Notes: a model not told the origin generated them from the letters alone. A DNA stretch of 64,000 nucleotides from Devosia crocina (GCF_900116545.1 NZ_FPCK01000001.1:1-64000); one strand, 5' to 3'; counted from the stretch's first letter, positions 40,182-48,080 are shown. Translations and numbers: made by a program.

Positions 40182-40208
40182 AAAAGCGCACCGTAGGGTG
40201 CGCTTTTT
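40182..40208 (-). terminator. Terminator after dps (symmetrical)
   Basis: AAAGCGCACC pairs with GGTGCGCTTT around a GTAG-type loop; A and T runs on both sides let it act in either direction. It lies 23 bases beyond the dps stop. Confidence 0.85.
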
Positions 40209-40230
40209 CGAGGTTAAGCAGAGGTAAATC

Positions 40231-40704
40231 CTATTCTAGGTGCGATTTGATGAACCACAGGTTCTTGTCGAGATCGCGTGAAAAGGCGGTCAGGATGTCG
40301 GCAGTATCGGCATCGCCGGCTTCGTCGGTCGTATCGATATCCTCGCGCACCTGATTGGCCAGGGCAGCATAACGGTCGGCAAGGGCTGCGAGGTGATCGC
40401 TTACTTTGCGAATGTCGGTGGGATAGGCTGCAAGCGTGCTGGCCTTGGCCAGGACCTGGCTGGTGCCCAAGGCAATGCCGTCGAGCTGGGCAACGCGTTC
40501 GGCAATGATATCGACATGGTCGTCCAACTGCGCCCGCATGGGGTCGAGCATCTCATGGACGGCGATGAAATTGGGGCCCTTGAGGTTCCAGTGCGCCTGC
40601 TTGGTGATCAGGGCAAGGTCGATGGCATCGGCAAGGCGCGCATTGAGCACATCGATAACGGCAGCTTTGGCGTTGGACTTGAGGGTGATCGAGGGCGTGT
40701 TCAT
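40231..40704 (-). CDS. dps: DNA starvation/stationary-phase protection protein Dps
   Basis: A 157-residue ferritin-like protein. The intersubunit ferroxidase residues are visible: His and Asp in KQAHWNLKG and [21 protein letters not shown] (short form: HVDIIAERV, with Asp and Glu). Dps forms 12-subunit shells that store iron using peroxide and bind DNA in starved cells. The ATG at 40704 has CAGGA upstream; the in-frame upstream ATG at 40731 lacks a site. A GGAAC box lies about 70 bases upstream (see the promoter entry). It is monocistronic with its own terminator. Confidence 0.94.
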   Translation of the reverse strand: MNTPSITLKSNAKAAVIDVLNARLADAIDLALITKQAHWNLKGPNFIAVHEMLDPMRAQLDDHVDIIAERVAQLDGIALGTSQVLAKASTLAAYPTDIRKVSDHLAALADRYAALANQVREDIDTTDEAGDADTADILTAFSRDLDKNLWFIKSHLE

Positions 40705-40753
40705 CGTGGCGTCCTGAGGGAAGTGGATCAAGGCGAGGTGCTTCGTCTCGAGT

Positions 40754-40780
40754 TAATCCAGAGACGGTGCGACTCGTTCC
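40754..40780 (-). promoter_or_regulatory. Candidate EcfG-type promoter of dps
   Basis: On the minus strand GGAAC (40776-40780) is followed after 16-17 bases by GGATTA, where the general-stress sigma factor EcfG expects CGTT. The -35 is perfect and the -10 poor, so this is only a candidate; dps is commonly under EcfG in this order. Confidence 0.3.
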
Positions 40781-40821
40781 CTCTTCAGCCCGTGAGCGTG
40801 CCGCGATGCCGACAGCCAGCA

Positions 40822-40851
40822 AACAAAAAGCGCGGCCCTTGCGGACCGCGC
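40822..40851 (-). terminator. Terminator after hsp20
   Basis: On the minus strand GCGCGG-CC and GG-CCGCGC pair around GCAA and run into TTTTTGTTTG, 25 bases after the hsp20 stop codon. Confidence 0.87.
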
Positions 40852-40875
40852 CCAAACGTCCTTGCGGACAGAGCC

Positions 40876-41334
40876 TTAGTTGACCGATTGATCCTCGATG
40901 GTGGCCGTGGTGCCGCCATTGATGGCAATGGTGCGCGGCTTCTTGCTTTCGGGCAGCTCGCGCTTGAGTTCGAGATGGAGAAGACCGTTCTCGAGCGTGG
41001 CGCCCTGGACCTCGACATAATCGGCCAGCTGGAAGCGCAGCTCGAAAGCGCGTTCAGCAATGCCGCGATGGAGGAATTCGCGCTTGGTTTCGCCCGTTTC
41101 CGCGGGCTTGGCGCCCTTGACCACGAGGCTGTTCTCCTTGGTTTCGATGGCAATGTCGCCATTGGTGAAACCGGCTACGGCGATGGAGATGCGGTAGGCA
41201 TCGTCGCCGGTGCGCTCGATGTTATAAGGAGGGTAGGACTTGGTTTCCTGCGTGCCCAGGGCATCGAGGCGGTTGAACAGGCGGTCAAAACCGACAGTGG
41301 AGCGATAGAAGGGGGAAAAATCATAGGTCTGCAT
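40876..41334 (-). CDS. Small heat-shock protein Hsp20 (IbpA-like)
   Basis: A 152-residue small heat-shock protein: N-terminal DFSPFYRSTVGFDRLF, an alpha-crystallin domain from about residue 35 (YPPYNIER, then AVAGF and ENSLVVKG) and the terminal strand NGLLHLELKRELPE before a short tail containing the IAI-type motif (RTIAING). It holds unfolding proteins for refolding by DnaK/ClpB. The start at 41334 has GGAGA eight bases upstream, and this site is inside a predicted thermosensing hairpin. A heat-shock promoter is visible further upstream. Confidence 0.94.
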   Translation of the reverse strand: MQTYDFSPFYRSTVGFDRLFNRLDALGTQETKSYPPYNIERTGDDAYRISIAVAGFTNGDIAIETKENSLVVKGAKPAETGETKREFLHRGIAERAFELRFQLADYVEVQGATLENGLLHLELKRELPESKKPRTIAINGGTTATIEDQSVN

Positions 41335-41449
41335 TTGCACATTCTCCGATTGAGCAACGTGGTTGGATCGACCGGTGCCTTCCGTGGCGCTCCCAAATGT
41401 GGCGAGCAACCTACCGGCAGGGCCGGCGTCCCCGGATAACCGGCGGACG
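41335..41449 (-). promoter_or_regulatory. ROSE-type RNA thermometer in the hsp20 5' leader
   Basis: The predicted leader is about 115 bases long. Its last hairpin (41338-41361) folds as CACGTT-G-CTC against GAGAATGTG: nine pairs closing an AATCG loop, with one bulged G in the anti-Shine-Dalgarno strand. The sequence TTGCT opposite the GGAGA ribosome site is the UYGCU motif of ROSE elements. GC-rich inverted repeats (CGCCGG/CCGGC types) upstream would form the other hairpins. Low temperature would hide the ribosome site and heat would melt it. Confidence 0.8.
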
Positions 41450-41455
41450 AGTAAT

Positions 41456-41483
41456 ATCTAGGAAGAGATTTTGGGGGTTCAAG
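41456..41483 (-). promoter_or_regulatory. RpoH (sigma-32) promoter of hsp20
   Basis: On the minus strand CTTGAAC (41477-41483) and CCTAGAT (41456-41462) stand 14 bases apart, i.e. CTTG-N17-CCTAGAT, close to the alphaproteobacterial RpoH consensus CTTG-N16/17-CYTATNT. Transcription would start near 41449. Confidence 0.7.
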
Positions 41484-41589
41484 AGGCTTTTTTACAGTTT
41501 GGAGCGTGGCGCCGGAAGGCGGCTCGGCCAGGCATGTGAACCGAAAATGAATGGCATGGTGCACCGGTGTTCAGGCGCATGGGACTAGA

Positions 41590-41705
41590 AAGGGAAGGTG
41601 AGACCGGAAGGTCTCGCACTGCGGCTCCGTCATCCGCCCCCCGCACGGAGCTGCGTTGAAAAGAAGCCAGCATTCCTCAGCCCGGAATGCTGGCTTTTCT
41701 TTGTT
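41590..41705 (+). ncRNA. Candidate structured small RNA with intrinsic terminator
   Basis: In an intergenic gap on the plus strand three hairpins follow each other: GTG-AGACC/GGTCT-CAC with a GGAA loop (41598-41619), GGCTCCGT/ACGGAGCT (41623-41652), and a 13-pair terminator AAGCCAGCATTCC/GGAATGCTGGCTT (41664-41696) followed by TTCTTTGTTT. No ORF with a ribosome site precedes the terminator and the gene upstream runs the other way. A short transcript of about 100-115 bases is therefore likely. I do not recognise it as a known family. Confidence 0.5.
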
Positions 41706-41751
41706 TACCTGCTGCGCTTACCTTGCGCCCAAATGCTGATGGAGGCGCGCC

Positions 41752-42726
41752 GTGACCGCACAGGTCGAACCCAATGGTCCCAAGCTGGCCGTGATCCCGT
41801 CCAATCCGGTGCCCGAAGGGGTGCGGCTCGGCTACTTCACCACCTCCGACCGGGTGCGCCTGCGCTATGCCATCTGGCCCAAGTCCGCCGGGCCACATCG
41901 GGGCACGGTGTGCCTCGTGCAGGGGCGAACCGAATATATCGAGAAATATTTCGAGACGATCAGCGACTTCCGGGCGCGCGGCTTTGCCGTTGCCACCTTC
42001 GACTGGCGGGGGCAAGGCGGTTCGGACAGGTTGGTGGGCAACGGCACGACGGGCTATGTCGACCGCTTCGAGGATTATTGGACGGATCTGCGGTGTTTCC
42101 ATGCCGAGATCCTGCTGCCCGATTGTCCGCCACCATTCTATCTCGTGGGTCACTCCATGGGTGGGTTGGCCAGCCTCGTTGCAGCGACGCGTGACAGGAT
42201 GATGTTTGATCGCATGTTCCTGTCTGCGCCCATGGTGAGCCTTCATGGGATGGAAGACAGTCTTCCCCTCATGGGCGGGCTCGCCGAAGCGCTGAGCTTT
42301 ATCGGGCTTGGTCCGGTGCCGTTCAAACGGCGCGGCGATCGGCGCCCGCACGAGGGCGGTTTCCTTGATAATCCACTGACATCGGACCTCCTGCGCTATA
42401 CGCGCATGGTTGAAACGATCCGCGCCGACGATGGGCTTTATATCGGCTCGCCCAGCTTCCGCTGGCTGGCTGCCGCCACGCGCGCCATGGGCGAGGCGGG
42501 CAAGGAGGAGTTTTCAGCCCGCCTGCAGATTCCGCTTCTGGTGCTGGCGGCGGCGCGCGACACCATCGTGTCCACCCCAGCCATCGAGCAACTGGGCCTG
42601 CGCCTGCGCAATGGGCGGCATGTGGTGATCGCGGGGGCCAAGCATGAGATCTTCATGGAATCCGACGCGGTACGCGGACAGGCCTTTGCTGCTTTCGACG
42701 CTTTCATCACTGATCAGACGCGCTGA
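41752..42726 (+). CDS. Alpha/beta hydrolase, lysophospholipase (PldB/S33)-like
   Basis: A 324-residue hydrolase of the serine aminopeptidase S33/monoacylglycerol lipase type. The early strand RTEYIEKYFETI, the FDWRGQGGSDR loop, nucleophile elbow GHSMGG near residue 138, Asp in AARDTIVST and His in AKHEIF complete the picture. It probably hydrolyses lysophospholipids or monoacylglycerols. The GTG start has GGAGG six bases upstream. It follows the candidate small RNA and its terminator and is about 100 bases before the pseudopilin operon. Confidence 0.9.
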   Translation: MTAQVEPNGPKLAVIPSNPVPEGVRLGYFTTSDRVRLRYAIWPKSAGPHRGTVCLVQGRTEYIEKYFETISDFRARGFAVATFDWRGQGGSDRLVGNGTTGYVDRFEDYWTDLRCFHAEILLPDCPPPFYLVGHSMGGLASLVAATRDRMMFDRMFLSAPMVSLHGMEDSLPLMGGLAEALSFIGLGPVPFKRRGDRRPHEGGFLDNPLTSDLLRYTRMVETIRADDGLYIGSPSFRWLAAATRAMGEAGKEEFSARLQIPLLVLAAARDTIVSTPAIEQLGLRLRNGRHVVIAGAKHEIFMESDAVRGQAFAAFDAFITDQTR

Positions 42727-42822
42727 GCGATCACTTTTAAGCATGCGGGCAAGGGCCTAAGCTTTTCGTAAGGCCTTTCCCTTAGGGGTTCTCCTAGATC
42801 CAGAAGGATCCCGGGGGACATC

Positions 42823-44178
42823 GTGCACACTTTCAAGCGATTGCTGCAGGATCAGCAAGGCAATGTCGCGATTATCGTGGCCTTTCTCATCCTGCCCATG
42901 TTGGTGCTGGCGGGTGGTGCAACCGATATCGCCCGCTACGAAATGTTCCGCGCGCAGCTTCAGGATGGCGTCGACCGCGCCGTTCTGGCCTCGGCCTCGC
43001 TGACGCAGCGGGAAGATGTCAGAGAAACCGCCGAGCAGTACCTCAAAACCGTCGATTTCATTGGCGGAGTTGATCTCGATTTCGACACCGCGATCTCGCT
43101 CAATCAGCGCAAGGTGACGATCACCGGACGCTACAACATGCCGACAAGCTTCTTGCCTTTAATCGGTATCGAGACGCTGCCCATCGTGGCGACGGCGACG
43201 GCTTTGGAGCAACAAAGCAATATCGAGCTGTCGCTGATGCTCGACATCTCCGGATCCATGAATGACAACGGCAAGTTTCCGGCGCTTAAGACGGCGGCTA
43301 CGGACTTCATCAGAACCATGGTTACGCCTGAGACTCGAGACTTCACCACGGTAAACATGGTGCCCTATGCTGGGCAAGTGTCATTGGGGAGAGCTTACTT
43401 CAATGATTGGGGCGGAATACGGCTCCACCAAAACTCTTCCTGCGTAGAGTTGATACAAACTGACTTCTACCTGGCGAACTTCCGCTTGGCCGACCGGCAA
43501 CAAGCGCCACATTTTACGCGATGGAACAGCTCCACTGACAAGCCAGTGCTTCCTGCCAACATGAACCCCGGATGGTGCCCTTCAGAAGAGACATCCATCA
43601 CTTTGATGTCGAATAATGCAAATGCTCTGACCTCTAAAATCGCAGGTATGCGGATGCATGATGGGACAGGCACAGCCATTGCCATGGTTTGGGGGCTGCG
43701 CTTTCTTGATCCTGCCATGAGACCAAGAGTGCGCGATGCCATTGCTAAAGGCTACATCAACTCAGAGTTCTACGATCGTCCGGCCGATTTTCTGACAGAC
43801 GGCACTCTGAAGGTGATGGTTCTCATGACCGACGGTGCCATTACTGAGCAATATACCGCCAAGAACCCAAACGCTGACGTCCGAACCCACAACAACTGGA
43901 AATACTTCTACGATCCGATTTGGAAAAGAAATCTCGGTTCTGGAGAGACTAAGCAGATGATGAACACCGTCTGCGCAGAGGCCAAGCGGCGTGGTGTCGT
44001 CATCTTCACGATCGGCTTCCAGCTCAGCGACAGCAACACCAGTCAACTGGCCATGAAAAATGACTTGCGCAACTGTGCAACATCATCGGCTCACTATTAT
44101 GATGTGCGCGGACTAGATATCGCTTCGGCTTTCAGAGCTATCGCAAGCAATATCAACAGCCTAAAGCTGACCCAATGA
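42823..44178 (+). CDS. TadG-like pilus-assembly protein with von Willebrand factor A domain
   Basis: A 451-residue protein. The N-terminal QQGNVAIIVAFLILPMLVLAGGATDIARYEM is a Tad pseudopilin-like membrane anchor (TadG family); a vWA domain follows from about residue 130 with an intact MIDAS DISGS (Asp-x-Ser-x-Ser) and a later TDGA. It would be exported and bind partners through a metal-dependent site. It is first of three overlapping genes. From about 43380 to 44160 codon choice becomes clearly less GC-biased than in the first third and in neighbouring genes, suggesting recombination within the vWA domain. Starts at a GTG after GGGGGA. Confidence 0.88.
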   Translation: MHTFKRLLQDQQGNVAIIVAFLILPMLVLAGGATDIARYEMFRAQLQDGVDRAVLASASLTQREDVRETAEQYLKTVDFIGGVDLDFDTAISLNQRKVTITGRYNMPTSFLPLIGIETLPIVATATALEQQSNIELSLMLDISGSMNDNGKFPALKTAATDFIRTMVTPETRDFTTVNMVPYAGQVSLGRAYFNDWGGIRLHQNSSCVELIQTDFYLANFRLADRQQAPHFTRWNSSTDKPVLPANMNPGWCPSEETSITLMSNNANALTSKIAGMRMHDGTGTAIAMVWGLRFLDPAMRPRVRDAIAKGYINSEFYDRPADFLTDGTLKVMVLMTDGAITEQYTAKNPNADVRTHNNWKYFYDPIWKRNLGSGETKQMMNTVCAEAKRRGVVIFTIGFQLSDSNTSQLAMKNDLRNCATSSAHYYDVRGLDIASAFRAIASNINSLKLTQ

Positions 44179-44708
44179 CCCTGTCCCTTCGCCGGCTTAC
44201 GCGGGTTTTGCGGCGTGATACGCGCGGGGCGGCGGCGGTGGAATTTGCCATGGTCGTCCCGCTTCTGCTGGCGCTGATTTTTTCCACCCTCGAGGCCGGT
44301 TGGATCATGCTGCAATCGATCATGCTCGATCGGGCGCTCGACATGACAGTGCGCGAGTTGCGGGTCGGCAGTTTCGAAAATCCCACCCAAGAAGCGATGC
44401 GGCTGCGTGTGTGCGAGCGGGCCATGATCCTTGCCGATTGCAACCGGGCGCTGGCGCTTGAACTCATTCCGATCCAGAACGCTGCCAGCTATCCCACCGA
44501 TGCCGTGCGCTGCGTCAATCGCAGCAACCCGATTGCGCCCGTGCTGCGCTTCAGTGCCGGGGCACGAGCCGACATCATGTTCGTTCGGGCCTGCTTCGTG
44601 GTGTCGCCGATCACGCCGGGGCTCGGGCTTGCCATGGCGCTGACGAAGGATGAGAGCGGAGCGGTGCGGCTCGTCTCCAAATCCGCCTTTGCCAACGAGC
44701 CGGCATGA
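44175..44708 (+). CDS. TadE/TadF-like pseudopilin
   Basis: A 177-residue protein with a short basic N-terminus, then RGAAAVEFAMVVPLLLALIF: the Gly-x4-Glu-Phe pattern where a prepilin peptidase cuts TadE/F pseudopilins, followed by a single membrane helix. The remaining periplasmic part has four Cys (VCERAMILADC, RCVN, ACFV) that may pair. Its ATG overlaps the TadG-like stop codon by four bases (ATGA), so translation is coupled. No other tad/cpa secretion genes lie in the window. Confidence 0.87.
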   Translation: MTLSLRRLTRVLRRDTRGAAAVEFAMVVPLLLALIFSTLEAGWIMLQSIMLDRALDMTVRELRVGSFENPTQEAMRLRVCERAMILADCNRALALELIPIQNAASYPTDAVRCVNRSNPIAPVLRFSAGARADIMFVRACFVVSPITPGLGLAMALTKDESGAVRLVSKSAFANEPA

Positions 44709-45229
44709 TGGGGTCCGCCGGTCGGAAATGGTTGCGTGATCAATCCGGGGCGGCGGCGGTCGAGTTCGCCATGCTCCTGCCGGTGCTGCTGATCGTGCTT
44801 TTGGGCTCGATCACCGCTTTCGACATGTTCCGCACTGCCCAAAGCGTCGAGAAGGCGACATTTACCATCGGCGACATGCTGGCGCGCGAGCGCGAGCCGC
44901 TCACTCCCGGGCGGCTCAATGACATGCTGGTTCTGATGCGCAATACCGTACCTACCGCGCATGATGGCGGACTGCGCATCAGCAGTTTCCGCATGCTCAA
45001 TGGCACGCTGCAGCGGGCTTGGTGGGAACGCGTAGGGAACAACGTGCCCAACGTGCCGCCCGTGTCCGAACGCCTTCCCCAGATTGCCGACGGGGATTCC
45101 GTGCTCTTGATCGAAAGCTTCGTGCCGCATCCGGCGATGGTCGCCGGCTTTGGCATTTCGGACATGACGTTCAACGCGGAAGCTGCGCACCGCCCCCGCT
45201 TTCTCCCGTTCATTCCCTTTCAACGCTGA
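44705..45229 (+). CDS. TadE-like pseudopilin, second copy
   Basis: A 174-residue protein with SGAAAVEFAMLLPVLLIVLLGS: the same Gly-x4-Glu-Phe processing site and membrane helix as its neighbour, then a periplasmic domain without Cys. It overlaps the upstream gene by four bases and starts ATGATG, so either Met may be used. Its stop is immediately next to the stop of convergent hisN. It is probably a minor component of a Tad-type pilus encoded elsewhere. Confidence 0.87.
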   Translation: MMGSAGRKWLRDQSGAAAVEFAMLLPVLLIVLLGSITAFDMFRTAQSVEKATFTIGDMLAREREPLTPGRLNDMLVLMRNTVPTAHDGGLRISSFRMLNGTLQRAWWERVGNNVPNVPPVSERLPQIADGDSVLLIESFVPHPAMVAGFGISDMTFNAEAAHRPRFLPFIPFQR

Positions 45230-46027
45230 TCAGGCGATCAGAGCGAGTGCCTCTTCCAGCAATTCGTGGCTGGCCGCGGCGACCACATTGCCACCGCCGG
45301 TGGGTTCGGACCCATCCCAGCAGGCAATGGCGCCACCCGCTTCGCGGATGATCGGCACAAGCGCAGCGATGTCATAGGTGTTGAGATAGGGCTCGATGAC
45401 GAGATCGGCATGGCCTGCGGCAAGCAGAGCATAGCCATAACAATCCATGCCGAAGCGCTGCAGGCGCGTCGCGGCTTCGATCTCTCGCCATTTGGCTGCA
45501 AGATCGGGCGTGTCGAAGAGTTTTGGCGTGGTGGTGAAAACCCGCGCGCCGTCGAGGCTGGCATGGCCGCTTGCCCGGTTGGGCTTTTCCACGCCCGCAC
45601 GCCGATAGCTCGAATGACCGGGAAGAGCGATGAAGTTTTCGCCGATAAACGGTTGGCTCATGATCCCGGCTATGGCTACGCCATCCACTGCAAAGCCGAT
45701 CAGCGTGCCCCAGACCGGCGCGCCCGAAATAAAGGCCCTTGTGCCGTCCACCGGATCGATGATCCAGGACAGACGGCTCTCGCCTGCCGTGCCCCATTCC
45801 TCGCCGATGATGGCGTGATCGGGAAAGGCGCTGGCGATGATCTCGCGAATGGCGTTTTCAGCGCCGCGGTCCGCCTCGGTCACAGGATCGAAGCCGGCTT
45901 CAAGCTTGTTGTCGATGCTCAACGCGGTGCGAAACAGCGGCAGGGTCATTGCCGCAGCGGCATCGGCCGCTGCCAGAAGCGTGGCTTCGATGCGGGCGAA
46001 ATCAAGCGTGTCGAGAAGATCGGGCAT
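45230..46027 (-). CDS. hisN: Histidinol-phosphatase, inositol-monophosphatase family (HisN)
   Basis: A 265-residue IMPase-superfamily enzyme with metal-binding IIGEEWG, IDPVDGTRAF and the later YDIAALVPII motif (Asp ligand). HisN-type proteins remove phosphate from L-histidinol phosphate in the histidine pathway of alphaproteobacteria and actinobacteria; inositol phosphate is an alternative substrate. The pairing with an N-formylglutamate amidohydrolase gene and cpdR is a known arrangement in rhizobia. A tiny ORF (46241 leftwards, 19 codons, with AGGGAGG upstream) lies in its leader. Confidence 0.87.
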   Translation of the reverse strand: MPDLLDTLDFARIEATLLAAADAAAAMTLPLFRTALSIDNKLEAGFDPVTEADRGAENAIREIIASAFPDHAIIGEEWGTAGESRLSWIIDPVDGTRAFISGAPVWGTLIGFAVDGVAIAGIMSQPFIGENFIALPGHSSYRRAGVEKPNRASGHASLDGARVFTTTPKLFDTPDLAAKWREIEAATRLQRFGMDCYGYALLAAGHADLVIEPYLNTYDIAALVPIIREAGGAIACWDGSEPTGGGNVVAAASHELLEEALALIA

Positions 46028-46257
46028 GAGGCGTCCTTTGGAGGTGCAATTGCGAAGCCGGACGGTGCGTGCCCGTTTGGCGTGCAGATGTCAGAAATGA
46101 TCCATTTTTGCAACAAGGCCGCCCCAAGTGCGTCGAAGCACGCGGCCTGGCTTGCAGGTGGAAAGGAAAGAGCGCATGCCACTAGGGCATGGTGTGCGTC
46201 CGTGCCTGAAGGCAGCCACTCCGCCTCGGCCGGAAGCGCATCGTTCCTCCCTTGACT

Positions 46258-46286
46258 GGGCCGTCCTTCGGGACGGCCCTTGTTTG
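46258..46286 (+). terminator. Plus-strand terminator without an obvious gene
   Basis: GGGCCGTCC and GGACGGCCC pair around TTCG and lead into TTGTTTG on the plus strand; the minus strand has no T run after it. No plus-strand gene with a ribosome site ends here, so it may close a small RNA or stop readthrough antisense to hisN's leader. Confidence 0.6.
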
Positions 46287-46292
46287 TCCGGG

Positions 46293-47189
46293 CTATTCGG
46301 CAGCCGCCTGTTGCGGCACGAAGCCCGGGGCGGCAAGCTGCACGAGGTCGAGGCCGAGCAAGGACTGGATCAGCCCTTCCACCATACGCCGCAGCGGCTC
46401 GAAACCCGCGTTTTTCTCAAGCGTTGTCTCGCTCATGTAAAGATGGCGGCTGATCTCGATCTGGATAGCATGCGTACCATGCTGAGGCCGCCCATAGGCG
46501 CGGGTGCAAAATCCGCCGGCATAGGGACGATTGCGTGCCACCTTGAGCCCGGCTGCGGTAAAGGCCGTTTCAACGAGGTCGATCAGAACCGGTGCACAGG
46601 TCGTGCCATAGCGATCACCGAGCACGATATCTGGCGTGGCGCGCTCGCCATTGCGTCCGAGCCGGGGCATGGAATGGCAATCAACCAGAATGGCGACACC
46701 GAAACTGGACGCCGCTTCCGTAAGAAGGTTCTGCAGAGCGGCGTGGTAGGGGTGATAGATGCCCTCGATCCGCATGCGCGCGTCGTCCAGTGTCAGGCGA
46801 TCGCGATAGATCGGCTTGTTTTCCGCAACCACGCGCGCCAGCGTGCCAAGACCTGCAGCAACGCGCGGCGAAGTGGTGTTGAAACGGTCCGAGAGTGGCT
46901 CGATAAACATGGTGGGATCGAGTTCCCAGGGCTCGCGATTGACATCGAGATAGGCCCTGGGGAAATGCGCCCGCAGAAGTGGCGCCCCCAGGTGCGGCGC
47001 GCGTCCGAACAACTCATCCACAAAAGCATCTTCTGACTGGCGGATCGAGAGATGATCGAGCCGGGTCATGGCCAGGAAGCGGACGGGGTAGTTCCGGCCT
47101 GAATGGGGCGAATTGAACACGATGGGCGCAACGATGCGGCGGGGCCGGATCGTCTCGAATGCCGGTTGATCCCAATAGTCGGATCGCAC
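46293..47189 (-). CDS. N-formylglutamate amidohydrolase family protein
   Basis: A 298-residue zinc-hydrolase of the FGase family, with FNSPHSGRNYP (His ligand), REPWELDP, LVDCHSMP (Asp, His) and the terminal EISRHLYM motif. The family cleaves N-formylglutamate to glutamate and formate, the last step of some histidine degradation routes, but members outside hut clusters may use other N-acyl amino acids. The GTG at 47189 has GGGAGG five bases upstream and is preferred over the open frame to 47288. It is divergent from cpdR. Confidence 0.87.
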   Translation of the reverse strand: MRSDYWDQPAFETIRPRRIVAPIVFNSPHSGRNYPVRFLAMTRLDHLSIRQSEDAFVDELFGRAPHLGAPLLRAHFPRAYLDVNREPWELDPTMFIEPLSDRFNTTSPRVAAGLGTLARVVAENKPIYRDRLTLDDARMRIEGIYHPYHAALQNLLTEAASSFGVAILVDCHSMPRLGRNGERATPDIVLGDRYGTTCAPVLIDLVETAFTAAGLKVARNRPYAGGFCTRAYGRPQHGTHAIQIEISRHLYMSETTLEKNAGFEPLRRMVEGLIQSLLGLDLVQLAAPGFVPQQAAAE

Positions 47190-47385
47190 GTTGCCTCCCG
47201 GGCCGCGCTTGACGCGCGGATAGAGTGATTTGCTGTCACTCAAGTGTCGCGCGGCGAAACGAACTTGTCCAGACCGGAGCAAAAACACGTGGCGCTGGAG
47301 CCTGACCGGTTGCTTGTAGTGAAAACTGGACTAAACATCGCCTCAAGAGCGACTCACCCCGGGCCTGGCCGAAAAGAGGTTTTTG

Positions 47386-47745
47386 ATGAAGCGAATCCTG
47401 CTCGCCGAAGACGATAACGACATGCGCCAGTTTCTGACGCGGGCACTCAAGAATGCCGGCTATGAAGTGGTGTCGTTCGACAATGGCCTTTCAGCCTATG
47501 AGCGCCTGCGTGAAGAGCCGTTTTCGCTGCTTCTGAGCGATATCGTCATGCCCGAGATGGATGGAATCGAACTGGCGCGCCGCGCCACCGAGCTCGATCC
47601 AGACCTCAAGGTGATGTTCATCACCGGCTTTGCCGCTGTTGCGCTCAATCCCGATAGCGACGCGCCCAAGGATGCATCGGTGCTCTCCAAACCCTTTCAC
47701 CTCAAGGACCTCGTGTCCGAAGTGGAGCGTCTTCTGGCCGCCTGA
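47386..47745 (+). CDS. cpdR: Single-domain response regulator CpdR
   Basis: A 119-residue receiver domain with no output domain: acidic pair Asp9-Asp10, phosphorylated Asp52 in LLLSDIVMPEMDGIEL, and Lys in VLSKPFHLKDL. It is highly similar to CpdR, which when unphosphorylated acts as adaptor for ClpXP and directs cell-cycle proteins to degradation; CckA-ChpT phosphorylation switches it off. The C-terminus is LLAA; a terminal Ala-Ala is important for proteolysis of Caulobacter CpdR. AAAAGAGG lies six bases before the ATG. Confidence 0.96.
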   Translation: MKRILLAEDDNDMRQFLTRALKNAGYEVVSFDNGLSAYERLREEPFSLLLSDIVMPEMDGIELARRATELDPDLKVMFITGFAAVALNPDSDAPKDASVLSKPFHLKDLVSEVERLLAA

Positions 47746-47849
47746 CAAGAACTATCCACAGGTTGCAGATTGACCCCTTGACCACCCCGGTCCTTTTGTG
47801 GTCTATCCGCGCCACCGGAACAGCAAACGCTGAACCGGCCCGGAGAGAT

Positions 47850-47924
<75 letters not shown>

Positions 47925-47949
47925 TCTCTTCACTTTCGCTTCTGGCGAT

Positions 47950-48024
47950 GGGAGTATAGCTCAGCGGGAGAGCATTCGCTTCACACGCGAAGGGTCACAA
48001 GTTCAATCCTTGTTACTCCCACCA
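47950..48024 (+). tRNA. tRNA-Val (CAC)
   Basis: A 75-base tRNA with acceptor GGGAGTA/TACTCCC, anticodon loop TTCACAC (CAC, reads GUG) and encoded CCA. It begins 25 bases after the GAC tRNA and both bodies are very similar, so the pair arose by duplication and is co-transcribed. Confidence 0.97.
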
Positions 48025-48080
48025 TCCCCTTAATGCACGCATCTGGTTCTGAGGCGATTGCCTCGCCTTGCGGCTCGGCA

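Noticed and set aside
41598..41619. Signal recognition particle RNA, because of a GGAAG loop
   Set aside because: The SRP helix 8 has a conserved asymmetric internal loop and AGCAGCC after GGAAGG; here the stem is a simple hairpin.
46089..46255. Plus-strand frame of 55 codons ending at the orphan terminator
   Set aside because: No ribosome binding site and odd composition; kept only as part of the finding on the orphan terminator.
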